From positions 1-7,041 of the forward strand of contig JAIPFO010000195.1 of assembly GCA_021736565.1 (NCBI GenBank): a stretch of DNA of 7,041 nt, given 5' to 3'. Below, one piece after another: positions 1 through 6,772 of this stretch. Position 1 is the stretch's first letter; every line of letters begins with the position of its first letter. The notes below the pieces were generated by a model. The model was not told the DNA's origin and did no database searches. It worked only from the letters and a program-made list of their open reading frames with translations. Source of the stretch: Phycisphaerae bacterium. Its GTDB lineage: Bacteria > Planctomycetota > Phycisphaerae > Sedimentisphaerales > SM23-30. The position numbers and the translations under genes are program-made.

Positions 1-380
1 AAGGTCAGCATGCCGTCGAAAGTGGCTTTTTGAGGAGAATGCCATTTAAGAGGCTGGCCATTGATCTGGACCGCCGGATACAGCTCGCTTCCGGCCTGGT
101 ACGTAATGTTTTTGAAATAATCCTCTTTCACATTAAAAAACCGGAACGTGTAGCTCAAATTCCGGGCGGTCGAGAGTCGAACTTGCATCACCACCGCGCG
201 TCCCTGCAAGCACATCACCAGCGATTCATCCCCGCTCCAGGTGTGGGAGATCCGCCCCGCATTGTCCGGGGTCCAGAAATCACCTGCCACGCAACGTGAC
301 ATGGAAATAGTGAATAAAATAATCAATGCAGCAAAGCAGTTCAGCTTTACCGTTTTAGTCCAATGGTAGTAATTTTTCAT
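1..380 (-). CDS. Exported protein of unknown function, N-terminal part (3' end beyond window)
   Basis: The minus strand is open from an ATG at 378-380 to the left edge, giving 126 codons and no stop, so only the N-terminus is visible. The start is supported by a strong ribosome binding site (AGGGAG, 387-392) six bases upstream. The protein begins MKNYYHWTKTVKLNC, followed by a hydrophobic stretch (about residues 16-26, FAALIILFTIS) and then SRCVAGDF, which reads as a Sec signal peptide cleaved near residue 33. The cysteine follows Arg, so a lipobox is unlikely. The mature part (DFWTPDNAGRISHTWSGDES, then VVMQVRL and YTFRFFNV) looks beta-rich and has no motif I can name. It may be another secreted enzyme or glycan-binding protein, but that rests only on its neighbours. 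It lies downstream of the GH2 gene behind its own copy of the repeated leader, so it is probably transcribed separately. Coding status is fairly sure; function is unknown. Confidence 0.75.
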   Translation of the reverse strand, partial: MKNYYHWTKTVKLNCFAALIILFTISMSRCVAGDFWTPDNAGRISHTWSGDESLVMCLQGRAVVMQVRLSTARNLSYTFRFFNVKEDYFKNITYQAGSELYPAVQINGQPLKWHSPQKATFDGMLT

Positions 381-386
381 ATGACA

Positions 387-392
387 CTCCCT
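387..392 (-). promoter_or_regulatory. Ribosome binding site of the gene starting at 380
   Basis: On the minus strand AGGGAG sits six bases before the ATG at 378-380. It decides the start of a gene that has no stop codon within the window. The GH2 gene has the same core, AGGGAG, five bases before its ATG. Confidence 0.7.
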
Positions 393-426
393 GGTTAAAC
401 TGGTATTTCCAATATATCTTATCTTT

Positions 427-445
427 CAGCGCAGCAACGCCGCTG
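427..445 (-). other. Short inverted repeat in copy A leader
   Basis: CAGCG (427-431) and CGCTG (441-445) form a 5-bp stem with a nine-base loop. The equivalent place in copy B (6219-6241) has a 6-bp stem in the same register, and one pair differs by a compensatory change (U-A in B, C-G in A). If the candidate promoter is right, this hairpin lies near the 5' end of the transcript. Two sequences are too few to prove an RNA structure, and an operator is equally possible. Confidence 0.35.
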
Positions 446-460
446 GGCCTCTTTTCTAAT

Positions 461-488
461 AAAACATCAAATCTGTCTCAAAACTCAA
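461..488 (-). promoter_or_regulatory. Candidate promoter in leader repeat copy A
   Basis: On the minus strand TTGAGT (483-488) is followed after 16 bases by TGTTTT (461-466), the position equivalent to the better -10 box in copy B. With a 17-base spacer the -10 would read GTTTTA. The -10 is poor in this copy, so the case rests on the conservation of the block between the two copies. An alternative is an extracytoplasmic-function sigma factor promoter with its -35 in the conserved GGAAGGC just upstream. Confidence 0.3.
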
Positions 489-507
489 GCCTTCCAGAAT
501 TCATTTT

Positions 508-541
508 AAGGCTATTTCTGCCAAAATAATACGGTAGCCTT
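508..541 (-). other. Inverted repeat just after the GH2 stop codon
   Basis: AAGGCTA (508-514) and TAGCCTT (535-541) are a perfect 7-bp inverted repeat separated by 20 bases, starting 12 bases after the GH2 stop at 553-555. The location suits a transcript end. However, the minus strand has no U-run after the second arm (AAAATGAATTC follows) and the loop is long, so it is a poor intrinsic terminator. It overlaps the upstream end of repeat copy A. Confidence 0.3.
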
Positions 542-552
542 CTTTTACTTGA

Positions 553-3500
553 TTAGAGCTTGTTTTGTACCGGACGGTCAAAACGCTTTTTGATCTCTTC
601 ACGAGTTTCGCGTTTGGGCGTCTTCTGGTAGAACGCGACAAGAGCGTCAATCGCATCAGGTCGAATTGCGACCTGGGGATCAAAAGAGCCAGAGACAACA
701 TAGGCCTCAAGGCTATCACGCAACTGACGGGCCGCATGTCGGGCGGCCAACTCAGACGACAGGTCAAGCGATGTTACCAGCAATTTGCCTTTACCGATCC
801 TGGCTTCAAAAAGAACGCTGAGACAGCGGTTGCCGACAAACGAATCGATCATCCGGACGAGACTGTCAGGACGGGGATCCATGCTGTCTAGGTCCAGCAC
901 GCGGGAAGGCCGCAGCACATCCCACCACTGCCAGTTGCTGTAATATTCTGTTGGAAACGCTTTAAAGGCCGAATGGCCTGGGTCGCACAAGATCCCCATG
1001 GTAAGTGCATGCTGGTACCGTTTCATGATCGGGTTCCAGAACACGGTTGTAAAGCACCCCCGGGTAGCGCCGGGAATTTGCTCTTTCGACAGTTCGACAA
1101 CAACCGTAGAGCCTGCGGCGACTTCAGCGGCGATCTCAGCGGACCAGTGACGCACCCAACGCACCGGTTTCTCTTTTTTCGTCTCGGGCCCTGGATATAT
1201 CCATAAATCCCAGCTATTGACAATCTCGGTTTTCGGGGCAAACACCCGGAGAACCGCTTTGACCGGAACATCCACAGCGTCTAGTGACGCTACCACCTTA
1301 CCAACACGAGTCAATCCACCGGTCGGGATATCACGCCGCTTGAAGCTTCCCTCGGCGATCGTTTTACCCTTGTCTGTAGATAACTGCCACCGGAATTCAG
1401 TGCTCTTCAGGTCTCTAGGACCGTAATGTGCCACCTCAACGTCGGCTGTCAGAGAATCTTTATTGGTGAAGGTACGTCGGTGTAATCTTGCCAGCGGAAC
1501 GGTCTGACTGCAGAACTGGCGGAACTGTTCTGCAGTAACAAGCCCCTTGGATTTACGCAGTGCCGTGACGATCCCGATGGTCGAGGTGCCCTGGGGCGGA
1601 TGGTCATGAAAACCGAGCAGCTGAACGCCTCCCAAACCGGGCGTCCGCAGAGTCGATTCAATCTCCTCTTTATATAAAAGCAGGCTGAGGTTCCCTGAGG
1701 CTCGTACAAAATCATCGGCCAGCGACAGCGTCCCTTTCGTTTTCATAAAATCACGGATAATCTCTAGATTGTTGGCTTTAAAAGGACCGGTAAATTCTTC
1801 AATTTCGCCGATGTCCGGATAGACCGCCCACTGACCTACCTCATGGGTAAACATGGGCTTGTCAATGCCGGCGATTTCATTGCGATAGTCACTCGCCGTC
1901 TCCGGCGGCCGCGTGTTAAATCGTGAACTATCGACAACATCAAAACCTGACCAGCGGATGCCTGTCAGGGGTTCGCCTTCTGTCACCCTGTTGCCATACC
2001 CGTAGGCACCTTTGGGCCATGCACTGACATAGAAGTCATCATCGCGGCCTTCGGTGTGAGATTGTGCGGTACAGCAATACCAGTGACGCGGGTCTTCGTC
2101 GCGACACCGGGCGACTCGTTCCATCAATACGACCTGAGATTTTGAGCTCTCCGTTTCACCGTTATAGAGCAGTTCATTTCCCATAGTCATCATGCAAAAT
2201 GAAGGATGATTCCCGAAGGTACGTACGATCCGCAACGCTTCTTTCTGCAGATAGTTCAATGTCGCGGCATCTTCCGGTTCACTGCCCGAACACCCCGGCA
2301 GTTCAACATTCAGGATAATACCCAACCGGTCAGCTGCCCCAAACGCTGCCTTCGGCGGACAACACGTATGGAACCGAACATGGTTCAGCCCATGGTCCTT
2401 ATAGATACCAAAAATCCCCAGCCAATAGTCTACATCCGTTGGCGGGTACCCTCTCAGAGGGTGAACAAAACACTCTAACTCGCCACGCAAAAAAGTAACC
2501 CTGCCATTGATGGCCAACTGTGTGCCGACCTGCGATAGATTTCGCATACCAAACTCAGTGGATTGAATGTCGAGCCCCTGCGGGGTTTCCAACTGAGCGG
2601 TTAACTGGTAAAGGTACGGATCGAACTCGTCCCATAAACGCATATCCTTGCCAAAGGATAGCTCATATTCAGTAACCTGGCACCCGGGTTTGCACGTTAG
2701 CTTAAATTGCCGACTGACAACGGATTTCTTGCTCATATCCTGGATCTTCAGTACCAGGCGATCGGTACTTGCAGTTTTCAAGTCGTTGGTATGCTCAACT
2801 TTCACGCGAACCTTGCGATTTTGAACATCCGGGTAGACCTGCAAATCCGTGATGCGAACCTTCTGGCGAATCTGAAGTTCCATTCGTCCGGTAATACCGT
2901 TAAAACACGGACCGCCGAAAACGGCGTGGTGTCCGCCGCAATTCAAACGCTTACGGCTGTCGGCCTTGAGTACCAGGTCTTCAGTATTCGAACCGTCATC
3001 GGTTGATGATTTTTCTTGGAACTTGCGGTTGGAGTTGTCGATTACAATAGTAAGCCTGTTCTTGCCGGGCCTGGCAGCGTCGCTGAGGTCATACACATGC
3101 GGTGAGACCAGGCTGTCCTGGCTACCCAATGCGATTCCGTTGAGCCATACAACGCTAACCCAGCCGCAACGTTCAAGGAACAGATCAATATGCCCCTGAC
3201 AATCCGACTCTGACAATTCTATTTCCCGCTGATACCAGGCAGCTCCAAGGTATTCAGTCGTTGGAGTAAGACTGCTTATAAGTTTCTTATGCGGTACAGG
3301 CCCTATTTCATTGGTCTGAGTCGTGCCGGGAAGTGTCACCAGGGTTGATTTGATCTCACGATCCTGCCATGCTTCCCTCTGGCCGCGATTGTCCGGGTCC
3401 AGTTGACAGGCCCACGTGCCGGCAAGTGAGAGGATGTTTCCTTGGCGGCCCTCTCCCCCCGTTCGTCCGGCAAGGCCTTCATTTCCTGCTGCTTGACAAT

Positions 3501-3564
3501 GGCTCAGACATATCCCTAACAGGGCCGCCATTACAAATTTTACATATCGGTTCAGCTGGTTCAT
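553..3564 (-). CDS. Exported glycoside hydrolase family 2 (GH2) enzyme, beta-galactosidase/beta-glucuronidase-like
   Basis: This 1003-residue protein should be a retaining exo-glycosidase that removes a terminal sugar from an oligo- or polysaccharide outside the cytoplasm; the sugar cannot be told from sequence. Residues 1-26 form a signal peptide (R6, K9, then FVMAALLGICL). LSHC at 20-23 is near a lipobox, so it could be a lipoprotein. The GH2 sugar-binding jelly roll starts at SLAGTW (46-51) and runs to about 233. An Ig-like domain follows (about 235-345), then the TIM barrel (about 346-670) with NHVRFHTCCPP (394-404). Acid/base Glu464 lies in MGNEL and nucleophile Glu575 in THEVGQW. YKEEIESTLRTPG (631-643) and the following LHD/QG-like motif (here GFHDHPPQG, 651-659) fit a long GH2 subtype. 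A C-terminal region (about 800-960, ending GKGKLLVTSLDLS) resembles the domain these proteins carry after the barrel. The start has a good ribosome binding site at 3570-3575. The gene follows the DUF6288-like gene by 44 bp, probably in one operon. It appears intact. Confidence 0.9.
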   Translation of the reverse strand: MNQLNRYVKFVMAALLGICLSHCQAAGNEGLAGRTGGEGRQGNILSLAGTWACQLDPDNRGQREAWQDREIKSTLVTLPGTTQTNEIGPVPHKKLISSLTPTTEYLGAAWYQREIELSESDCQGHIDLFLERCGWVSVVWLNGIALGSQDSLVSPHVYDLSDAARPGKNRLTIVIDNSNRKFQEKSSTDDGSNTEDLVLKADSRKRLNCGGHHAVFGGPCFNGITGRMELQIRQKVRITDLQVYPDVQNRKVRVKVEHTNDLKTASTDRLVLKIQDMSKKSVVSRQFKLTCKPGCQVTEYELSFGKDMRLWDEFDPYLYQLTAQLETPQGLDIQSTEFGMRNLSQVGTQLAINGRVTFLRGELECFVHPLRGYPPTDVDYWLGIFGIYKDHGLNHVRFHTCCPPKAAFGAADRLGIILNVELPGCSGSEPEDAATLNYLQKEALRIVRTFGNHPSFCMMTMGNELLYNGETESSKSQVVLMERVARCRDEDPRHWYCCTAQSHTEGRDDDFYVSAWPKGAYGYGNRVTEGEPLTGIRWSGFDVVDSSRFNTRPPETASDYRNEIAGIDKPMFTHEVGQWAVYPDIGEIEEFTGPFKANNLEIIRDFMKTKGTLSLADDFVRASGNLSLLLYKEEIESTLRTPGLGGVQLLGFHDHPPQGTSTIGIVTALRKSKGLVTAEQFRQFCSQTVPLARLHRRTFTNKDSLTADVEVAHYGPRDLKSTEFRWQLSTDKGKTIAEGSFKRRDIPTGGLTRVGKVVASLDAVDVPVKAVLRVFAPKTEIVNSWDLWIYPGPETKKEKPVRWVRHWSAEIAAEVAAGSTVVVELSKEQIPGATRGCFTTVFWNPIMKRYQHALTMGILCDPGHSAFKAFPTEYYSNWQWWDVLRPSRVLDLDSMDPRPDSLVRMIDSFVGNRCLSVLFEARIGKGKLLVTSLDLSSELAARHAARQLRDSLEAYVVSGSFDPQVAIRPDAIDALVAFYQKTPKRETREEIKKRFDRPVQNKL

Positions 3565-3569
3565 TTGTG

Positions 3570-3575
3570 CTCCCT
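3570..3575 (-). promoter_or_regulatory. Ribosome binding site of the GH2 gene
   Basis: AGGGAG on the minus strand lies five bases before the ATG at 3562-3564. It supports this start and shows that the GH2 gene has its own strong initiation signal in the 44-bp gap after the upstream gene. No promoter-like element is evident in that gap. Confidence 0.7.
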
Positions 3576-3608
3576 GGGTCCCATATTATCTTTAAAGGGC
3601 AGAATAAA

Positions 3609-6095
3609 TTACTTTTTGATATAATCCTTAAGACCTCGCAGATCCGTCGGCATTTCGGTCGCATCTTCGATAGCTTTTATCCCGTCGTTCAAACCTTTCA
3701 TAAACTTATTGAAGGCCCACGTTGGAAACCCCAGGGGCTTGCCCGGTCCAAGATTTTCCTGGTAATATTTCCGGGCCTCGTAGAGCTCGGGCAAAATCGA
3801 TTTCGCAGCAGCGTCAAAGCTTTTCAAGGTCTCCATTAGCCGGTAGATACGTTCCTGGGAATCATGTTGCTTCATGGTGCGAACATAATATGCACAGACA
3901 GGTATCGCCTCTTTGAAACGATACTTTGCCAGAATATTCATGCAGGTCTCACGAATATCAGCATTGAACATGATCCCGCTGGGCGATGGGTTTTTTACCG
4001 CCCATACCAGGTCAGGCCACAGGGGAGCAAGCTGCTCGAAACTCATCATGGCGATCCCTCGTGAGACATAAGAGCGAGTCTGCCCATCTTCATTCCTCAT
4101 CAGTTTCTGAATAGCCGGCACAAGCAGCCTCTGGTCGACGCCTTGAATGTCACGCAGCAGCAGACCCCGGGGTGACCCATTGTACCCGTCACCCCATAGC
4201 ACATAACTGATATACCGCTGACTCATTTCACGTGGATCCTCCGGGTAGGTCCGGGTCGCCATTTGAAGTATGACCGGCACGGCCTTTTCCCTGGCGGCGT
4301 TCCCAATACCGCACAGCACACAGCCCGCTCTGAACCGGACCCACTCGTCCTCATGAGTGAGCAATCCCACCAGGTCGTCAATCGCCGGCTCGGCCTTTTC
4401 CCGCTGATACTCAAGGCCATAGAGCCCCCCTAACAGAATATCACGATCCTTGCTTTTTAGCATTTTTGTGAGTGTGCCGACAAAATCGTTCGGCTTTTTA
4501 GCCAGTGCTTTGGCCGCGCGTATTCGCATCGGCATCGACCAGGTATTGAGCCGCTCAAGCAGTTCATCACTCGGCAACGCATCGTATGCATCCGTTTTGA
4601 TGAATCCATTTGTGAACCAGGTATTGTAATCCCGCCCTGCCAGCAGTGTATCTTCAAGATCCTTACCGGTCAGGGCCTTTTCCGTCTTCAGGCCTTTACC
4701 CGTAATATGGAGCTGTTGCAGCGACATGGCATACATGAGAATGCGCGCGCCTGTCGTATCCCATTCCGGAAGTTCTGAGTCTTCCATATTAGCGCCGCCC
4801 TGATATGCAAACCCGCCATCCCAACGACGCTCCAAATCGAAAAACCATTGCAGCTCTTTGATAAATGCCGCGGCCGCTTCGGGACCGGCACGCATTGCAC
4901 CGAGCGGCCCCCAAAGAAAACTCCAGGAGTTGCCGGTATGCCCCTCCTCACGCTGGCCGTACGAGGCAATGGTCAATCGCGCAAAATAGCGGTACGCTTT
5001 GGGGTTATCCAGCAGATCGAACAGAATAGCTGCCAGAGAACTGCGACCATTGCTGTCGTGATCCTCTCGCGGGGAGTGATCACCGTAAGGAATGCTGCCT
5101 TTATCAACAAAAGAGGAGAAGAATACTTCCGACTTGCGAACAGCCTTCTCAACCACGGGATCATCAATGCCGCACTTCTGACTGAGCAGTAGCGACACCA
5201 CGCACGATAAAGAGGGCTGGCACATCGCACCATATCCCGGGAGAGTCCCGTCAGGCCCTACATTGCCGTGCCCCCACGTTCCGACCTGGCTTTGCCCGTT
5301 GGCCAGGTACAGGGCCATATGTTTAATCTTCGGCAGAACCGTCTTGTCGCCGGTAAGCAGGTAGTACTCTGATAAAAAGATATTCATGTAACCCATGTTC
5401 CAGGATGACATCTCATAGGCATCCTGAACCCGGATCTTATGAGCATAGTCGCGTACCATTGGCAGGTATCGCTTTTGACCGCTGGCCAGCAATCCCAACG
5501 CGTTAATATGGCCGGTAATTCCTTCGCCGATACCATTTTTTTCGATGTACTTACAGGCGTTGTTGAGGATTCTTTGCGACTTGCGGCAATCCACCGGGGC
5601 CCTGGGGCCGTAGGTCCCCATGACTTTAAGACGAAGTGTGACGTCTTGAGTTGTGCCTTTCCGCCAGCGAACCAGTTTCAACAACCCGCGACTTTCCTTC
5701 TTCTCGGCTTCTGTAATGGCCTTTGCTAACGCGATACGGGCATCGCGGTCGAATGCCTTACCGTTAATCCCCAGAATTACATCATCGACTTGAAGAATGC
5801 CATCAGCAGGCGAACCGGCCTCTATCTTCGTTACAAGGATCTGGCGTGCATAATCGGTACGAAGTTCCATGCCCCACATCCAGCCTCTTGCCCCGGTCGG
5901 TCCCAAATTCCAATCGTGCATATCATTCTTTTTACCGCCCCGGGTAAAATCAGGATTCGGAGGAAAATGCCTTTTGCCATTCGCGGTCAACTCCGGAATG
6001 TCATCCGCTGTCGTTTGGGCAAATAGGCCGTCAACCGCCAGTACCAAAATCAACATGGACAAACACAATCCAACAAGCATCTCTTTTTTATTCAT
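3609..6095 (-). CDS. Exported PDZ / DUF6288-like / HEAT-repeat protein
   Basis: The product is an 828-residue exported protein of unknown biochemical function. Residues 1-26 are a Sec signal peptide (MNKKE, hydrophobic core LVGLCLSMLILVLAV, likely cleaved after LFA). Residues about 72-157 read as a PDZ domain (GMELRTDYARQILVTKI, then AGSPADG-ILQVDDVILGINGKAF), usually a peptide- or partner-binding module. Residues about 168-465 look like an alpha/alpha toroid of the DUF6288 type, with glycine-, histidine- and aromatic-rich turns: TWGHGNVGPDGTLPGYG (273-289), GDHSPREDHDSNGRSS (338-353), GHTGNSWSFLWGPLG (385-399) and WDGGFAYQGG (425-434). Such turns often line a pocket, but I see no proven catalytic set. 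From about 520 on, HEAT-like helical pairs follow (for example RIRAAKALAKK and LLTHEDEWVRFRAGCVLCGIG). The ATG at 6093-6095 has only a weak ribosome binding site (AGAGA, 6099-6103), but it is the start that supplies the basic n-region. The GH2 gene follows after 44 bp. The DUF6288 name is from memory of the family and less certain than the PDZ and HEAT calls. Confidence 0.85.
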   Translation of the reverse strand: MNKKEMLVGLCLSMLILVLAVDGLFAQTTADDIPELTANGKRHFPPNPDFTRGGKKNDMHDWNLGPTGARGWMWGMELRTDYARQILVTKIEAGSPADGILQVDDVILGINGKAFDRDARIALAKAITEAEKKESRGLLKLVRWRKGTTQDVTLRLKVMGTYGPRAPVDCRKSQRILNNACKYIEKNGIGEGITGHINALGLLASGQKRYLPMVRDYAHKIRVQDAYEMSSWNMGYMNIFLSEYYLLTGDKTVLPKIKHMALYLANGQSQVGTWGHGNVGPDGTLPGYGAMCQPSLSCVVSLLLSQKCGIDDPVVEKAVRKSEVFFSSFVDKGSIPYGDHSPREDHDSNGRSSLAAILFDLLDNPKAYRYFARLTIASYGQREEGHTGNSWSFLWGPLGAMRAGPEAAAAFIKELQWFFDLERRWDGGFAYQGGANMEDSELPEWDTTGARILMYAMSLQQLHITGKGLKTEKALTGKDLEDTLLAGRDYNTWFTNGFIKTDAYDALPSDELLERLNTWSMPMRIRAAKALAKKPNDFVGTLTKMLKSKDRDILLGGLYGLEYQREKAEPAIDDLVGLLTHEDEWVRFRAGCVLCGIGNAAREKAVPVILQMATRTYPEDPREMSQRYISYVLWGDGYNGSPRGLLLRDIQGVDQRLLVPAIQKLMRNEDGQTRSYVSRGIAMMSFEQLAPLWPDLVWAVKNPSPSGIMFNADIRETCMNILAKYRFKEAIPVCAYYVRTMKQHDSQERIYRLMETLKSFDAAAKSILPELYEARKYYQENLGPGKPLGFPTWAFNKFMKGLNDGIKAIEDATEMPTDLRGLKDYIKK

Positions 6096-6147
6096 AATTC
6101 TCTAAATCTTTCTTACCTGTATTGACTTCATTTACTTGTTTGCTGAA

Positions 6148-6165
6148 AATCGATCCATATCGATT
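6148..6165 (-). promoter_or_regulatory. Tight inverted repeat in the leader of the DUF6288-like gene
   Basis: AATCGAT (6148-6154), a four-base spacer (CCAT on the plus strand) and ATCGATT (6159-6165) make a perfect 7-bp inverted repeat, 52 bp before the ATG at 6095. It could be an operator or a small RNA hairpin. On the minus strand the second arm runs into TTTTC, so a weak attenuator is conceivable, but the stem is AT-rich. It lies outside the part of the leader shared with copy A. Confidence 0.4.
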
Positions 6166-6218
6166 CGGCCAACGCCATGCCGTTTTATTGCAGAGACTTT
6201 CTATATATCATTATATGT

Positions 6219-6241
6219 CTTAGCCCAGACACGCCGCTAAG
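6219..6241 (-). other. Inverted repeat in copy B leader
   Basis: CTTAGC (6219-6224) and GCTAAG (6236-6241) form a perfect 6-bp stem with an 11-base loop. If transcription starts about seven bases after the -10 box at 6255-6260, this hairpin begins within the first ten nucleotides of the mRNA. The equivalent place in copy A can also pair (427-445), with one compensatory change. It could be a transcript-stabilising 5' stem or an operator. Confidence 0.4.
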
Positions 6242-6254
6242 CCTCTTTGCCGAT

Positions 6255-6283
6255 AGAATACCAAATCGGTCTCAAAAACTCAA
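6255..6283 (-). promoter_or_regulatory. Candidate promoter of the DUF6288-like / GH2 operon
   Basis: On the minus strand TTGAGT (6278-6283) and TATTCT (6255-6260) are separated by exactly 17 bases, a reasonable housekeeping-sigma promoter. Both lie in the best conserved part of the leader repeat. The predicted start, near 6248, gives a leader of about 150 nt. The nearby conserved GGAAGGC could instead be the -35 of an extracytoplasmic-function sigma promoter. Confidence 0.4.
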
Positions 6284-6307
6284 GCCTTCCAACTTTATTT
6301 TGAGAAT

Positions 6308-6330
6308 TTTTCTGTCAACATAACAGAAAA
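6308..6330 (-). other. Inverted repeat at the upstream end of copy B
   Basis: TTTTCTGT (6308-6315) and ACAGAAAA (6323-6330) are a perfect 8-bp inverted repeat with a seven-base spacer, about 25 bp upstream of the candidate -35. The position suits an activator or repressor site. The same arms are not preserved in copy A, so it may be coincidental. Confidence 0.3.
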
Positions 6331-6772
6331 TATACGAATTTGGCCACTGATTACCGTCTCTTTAATATACCACAACCCGTGCCCCCGTCTGAAATCCAGC
6401 TTTTTAGCCATTCGCTTTTTTCGCCAGAACCAACGAGGACAGGTTCCATAATTCTCATAAAAAAGAGCGGCTCGATATCCACATCACGCCGGCAGGATCA
6501 CCGGAGGATCGTTCAGCATCCCTGGCGACGTTTACTCCATGAATTTCAAGTTTCAACTTTCGTTCAAAATTAACTCTCAGAGCGCCCTTTCTCTCTCACC
6601 CGTTGGAGGCTCCAAATCAAAACAGCCTTAAACAGAACCCCCAGGCCCTATGCTACAAACTTTTTTGTACGGCACGATTTGAAAATTCCTGGCTTCATTA
6701 TTTTGTTTGTACCGGTACCGTCATGAGTCTCATCACAACGATAGCACTCTGTTTACCACCGGGTCGCCCTCT
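6331..6772. other. Non-coding stretch between the partial upstream gene and leader repeat B
   Basis: I find no convincing gene in these 442 bp: the open frames are short, lack ribosome binding sites and read as random sequence. No clear intrinsic terminator follows the stop at 6773-6775. The stretch holds small palindromes only: GTACCGGTAC (6709-6718) overlapping CGGTACCG (6713-6720), and ATGAGTCTCAT (6723-6733). Together with the leader on its left it makes a 677-bp gap, large beside the 44-bp gap between the next two genes, so the DUF6288-like gene probably starts a new transcription unit. Confidence 0.5.

Larger units (their letters stand above)
416..531 (-). repeat. Leader repeat, copy A (upstream of the gene starting at 380)
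   Basis: This stretch aligns with 6210-6325 over about 116 bp. By hand I count roughly 89 matches in 117 aligned columns (about 76%), with two single-base gaps. The best block is 467-496, where 17 of 18 columns match across 480-496 and the run CTCAAGCCTTCCA (484-496) is identical. Both copies have the same orientation relative to a downstream minus-strand gene; this one ends about 35 bp before the ATG at 380. No coding potential is seen. A shared promoter or leader is the simplest reading. A dispersed intergenic repeat or small mobile element is the alternative. Confidence 0.7.
6210..6325 (-). repeat. Leader repeat, copy B (upstream of the DUF6288-like gene)
   Basis: This is the partner of 416-531, in the same orientation and also upstream of a minus-strand gene, with about 114 bp between its downstream end and the ATG at 6095. 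On the minus strand the conserved parts are TTGRCAGAAA (upstream end), TGGAAGGCTTGAG, GAGACNGATTTG and AGCGGCG. Conservation is strongest in the middle. The distance to the start codon differs from copy A (35 versus 114 bp), so the element and not the whole upstream region is what is shared. Confidence 0.7.

Noticed and set aside
30..299. Plus-strand open frame of 89 codons
   Set aside because: It lies opposite the minus-strand exported-protein gene, has no ribosome binding site and its translation looks like an antisense shadow (basic, His/Arg-rich, low in hydrophobic order).
6313..6318. TTGACA on the minus strand as a perfect -35 box
   Set aside because: No acceptable -10 lies 16-18 bases downstream, and copy A has TTGGCA there. 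The TTGAGT/TATTCT pair fits better.
6340..6400. Sigma-54 type promoter suggested by a GGCAC...TTG stretch, or an extended -10 TATATT
   Set aside because: The GG-to-GC spacing of sigma-54 sites is not met, and TATATT has no recognisable -35 at 16-18 bases.
6484..6519. Minus-strand mini-frame of 11 codons (MLNDPPVILPA) that might be a leader peptide
   Set aside because: AGGG abuts the ATG with no spacing, and the frame lies far upstream of the candidate promoter, so it would not be on the operon transcript.
6661..6772. Intrinsic terminator for the gene ending at 6773
   Set aside because: The only pairings are short palindromes and a 7-bp TACAAAC/GTTTGTA repeat with a loop of over 40 bases; none is followed by a U-run on the minus strand.
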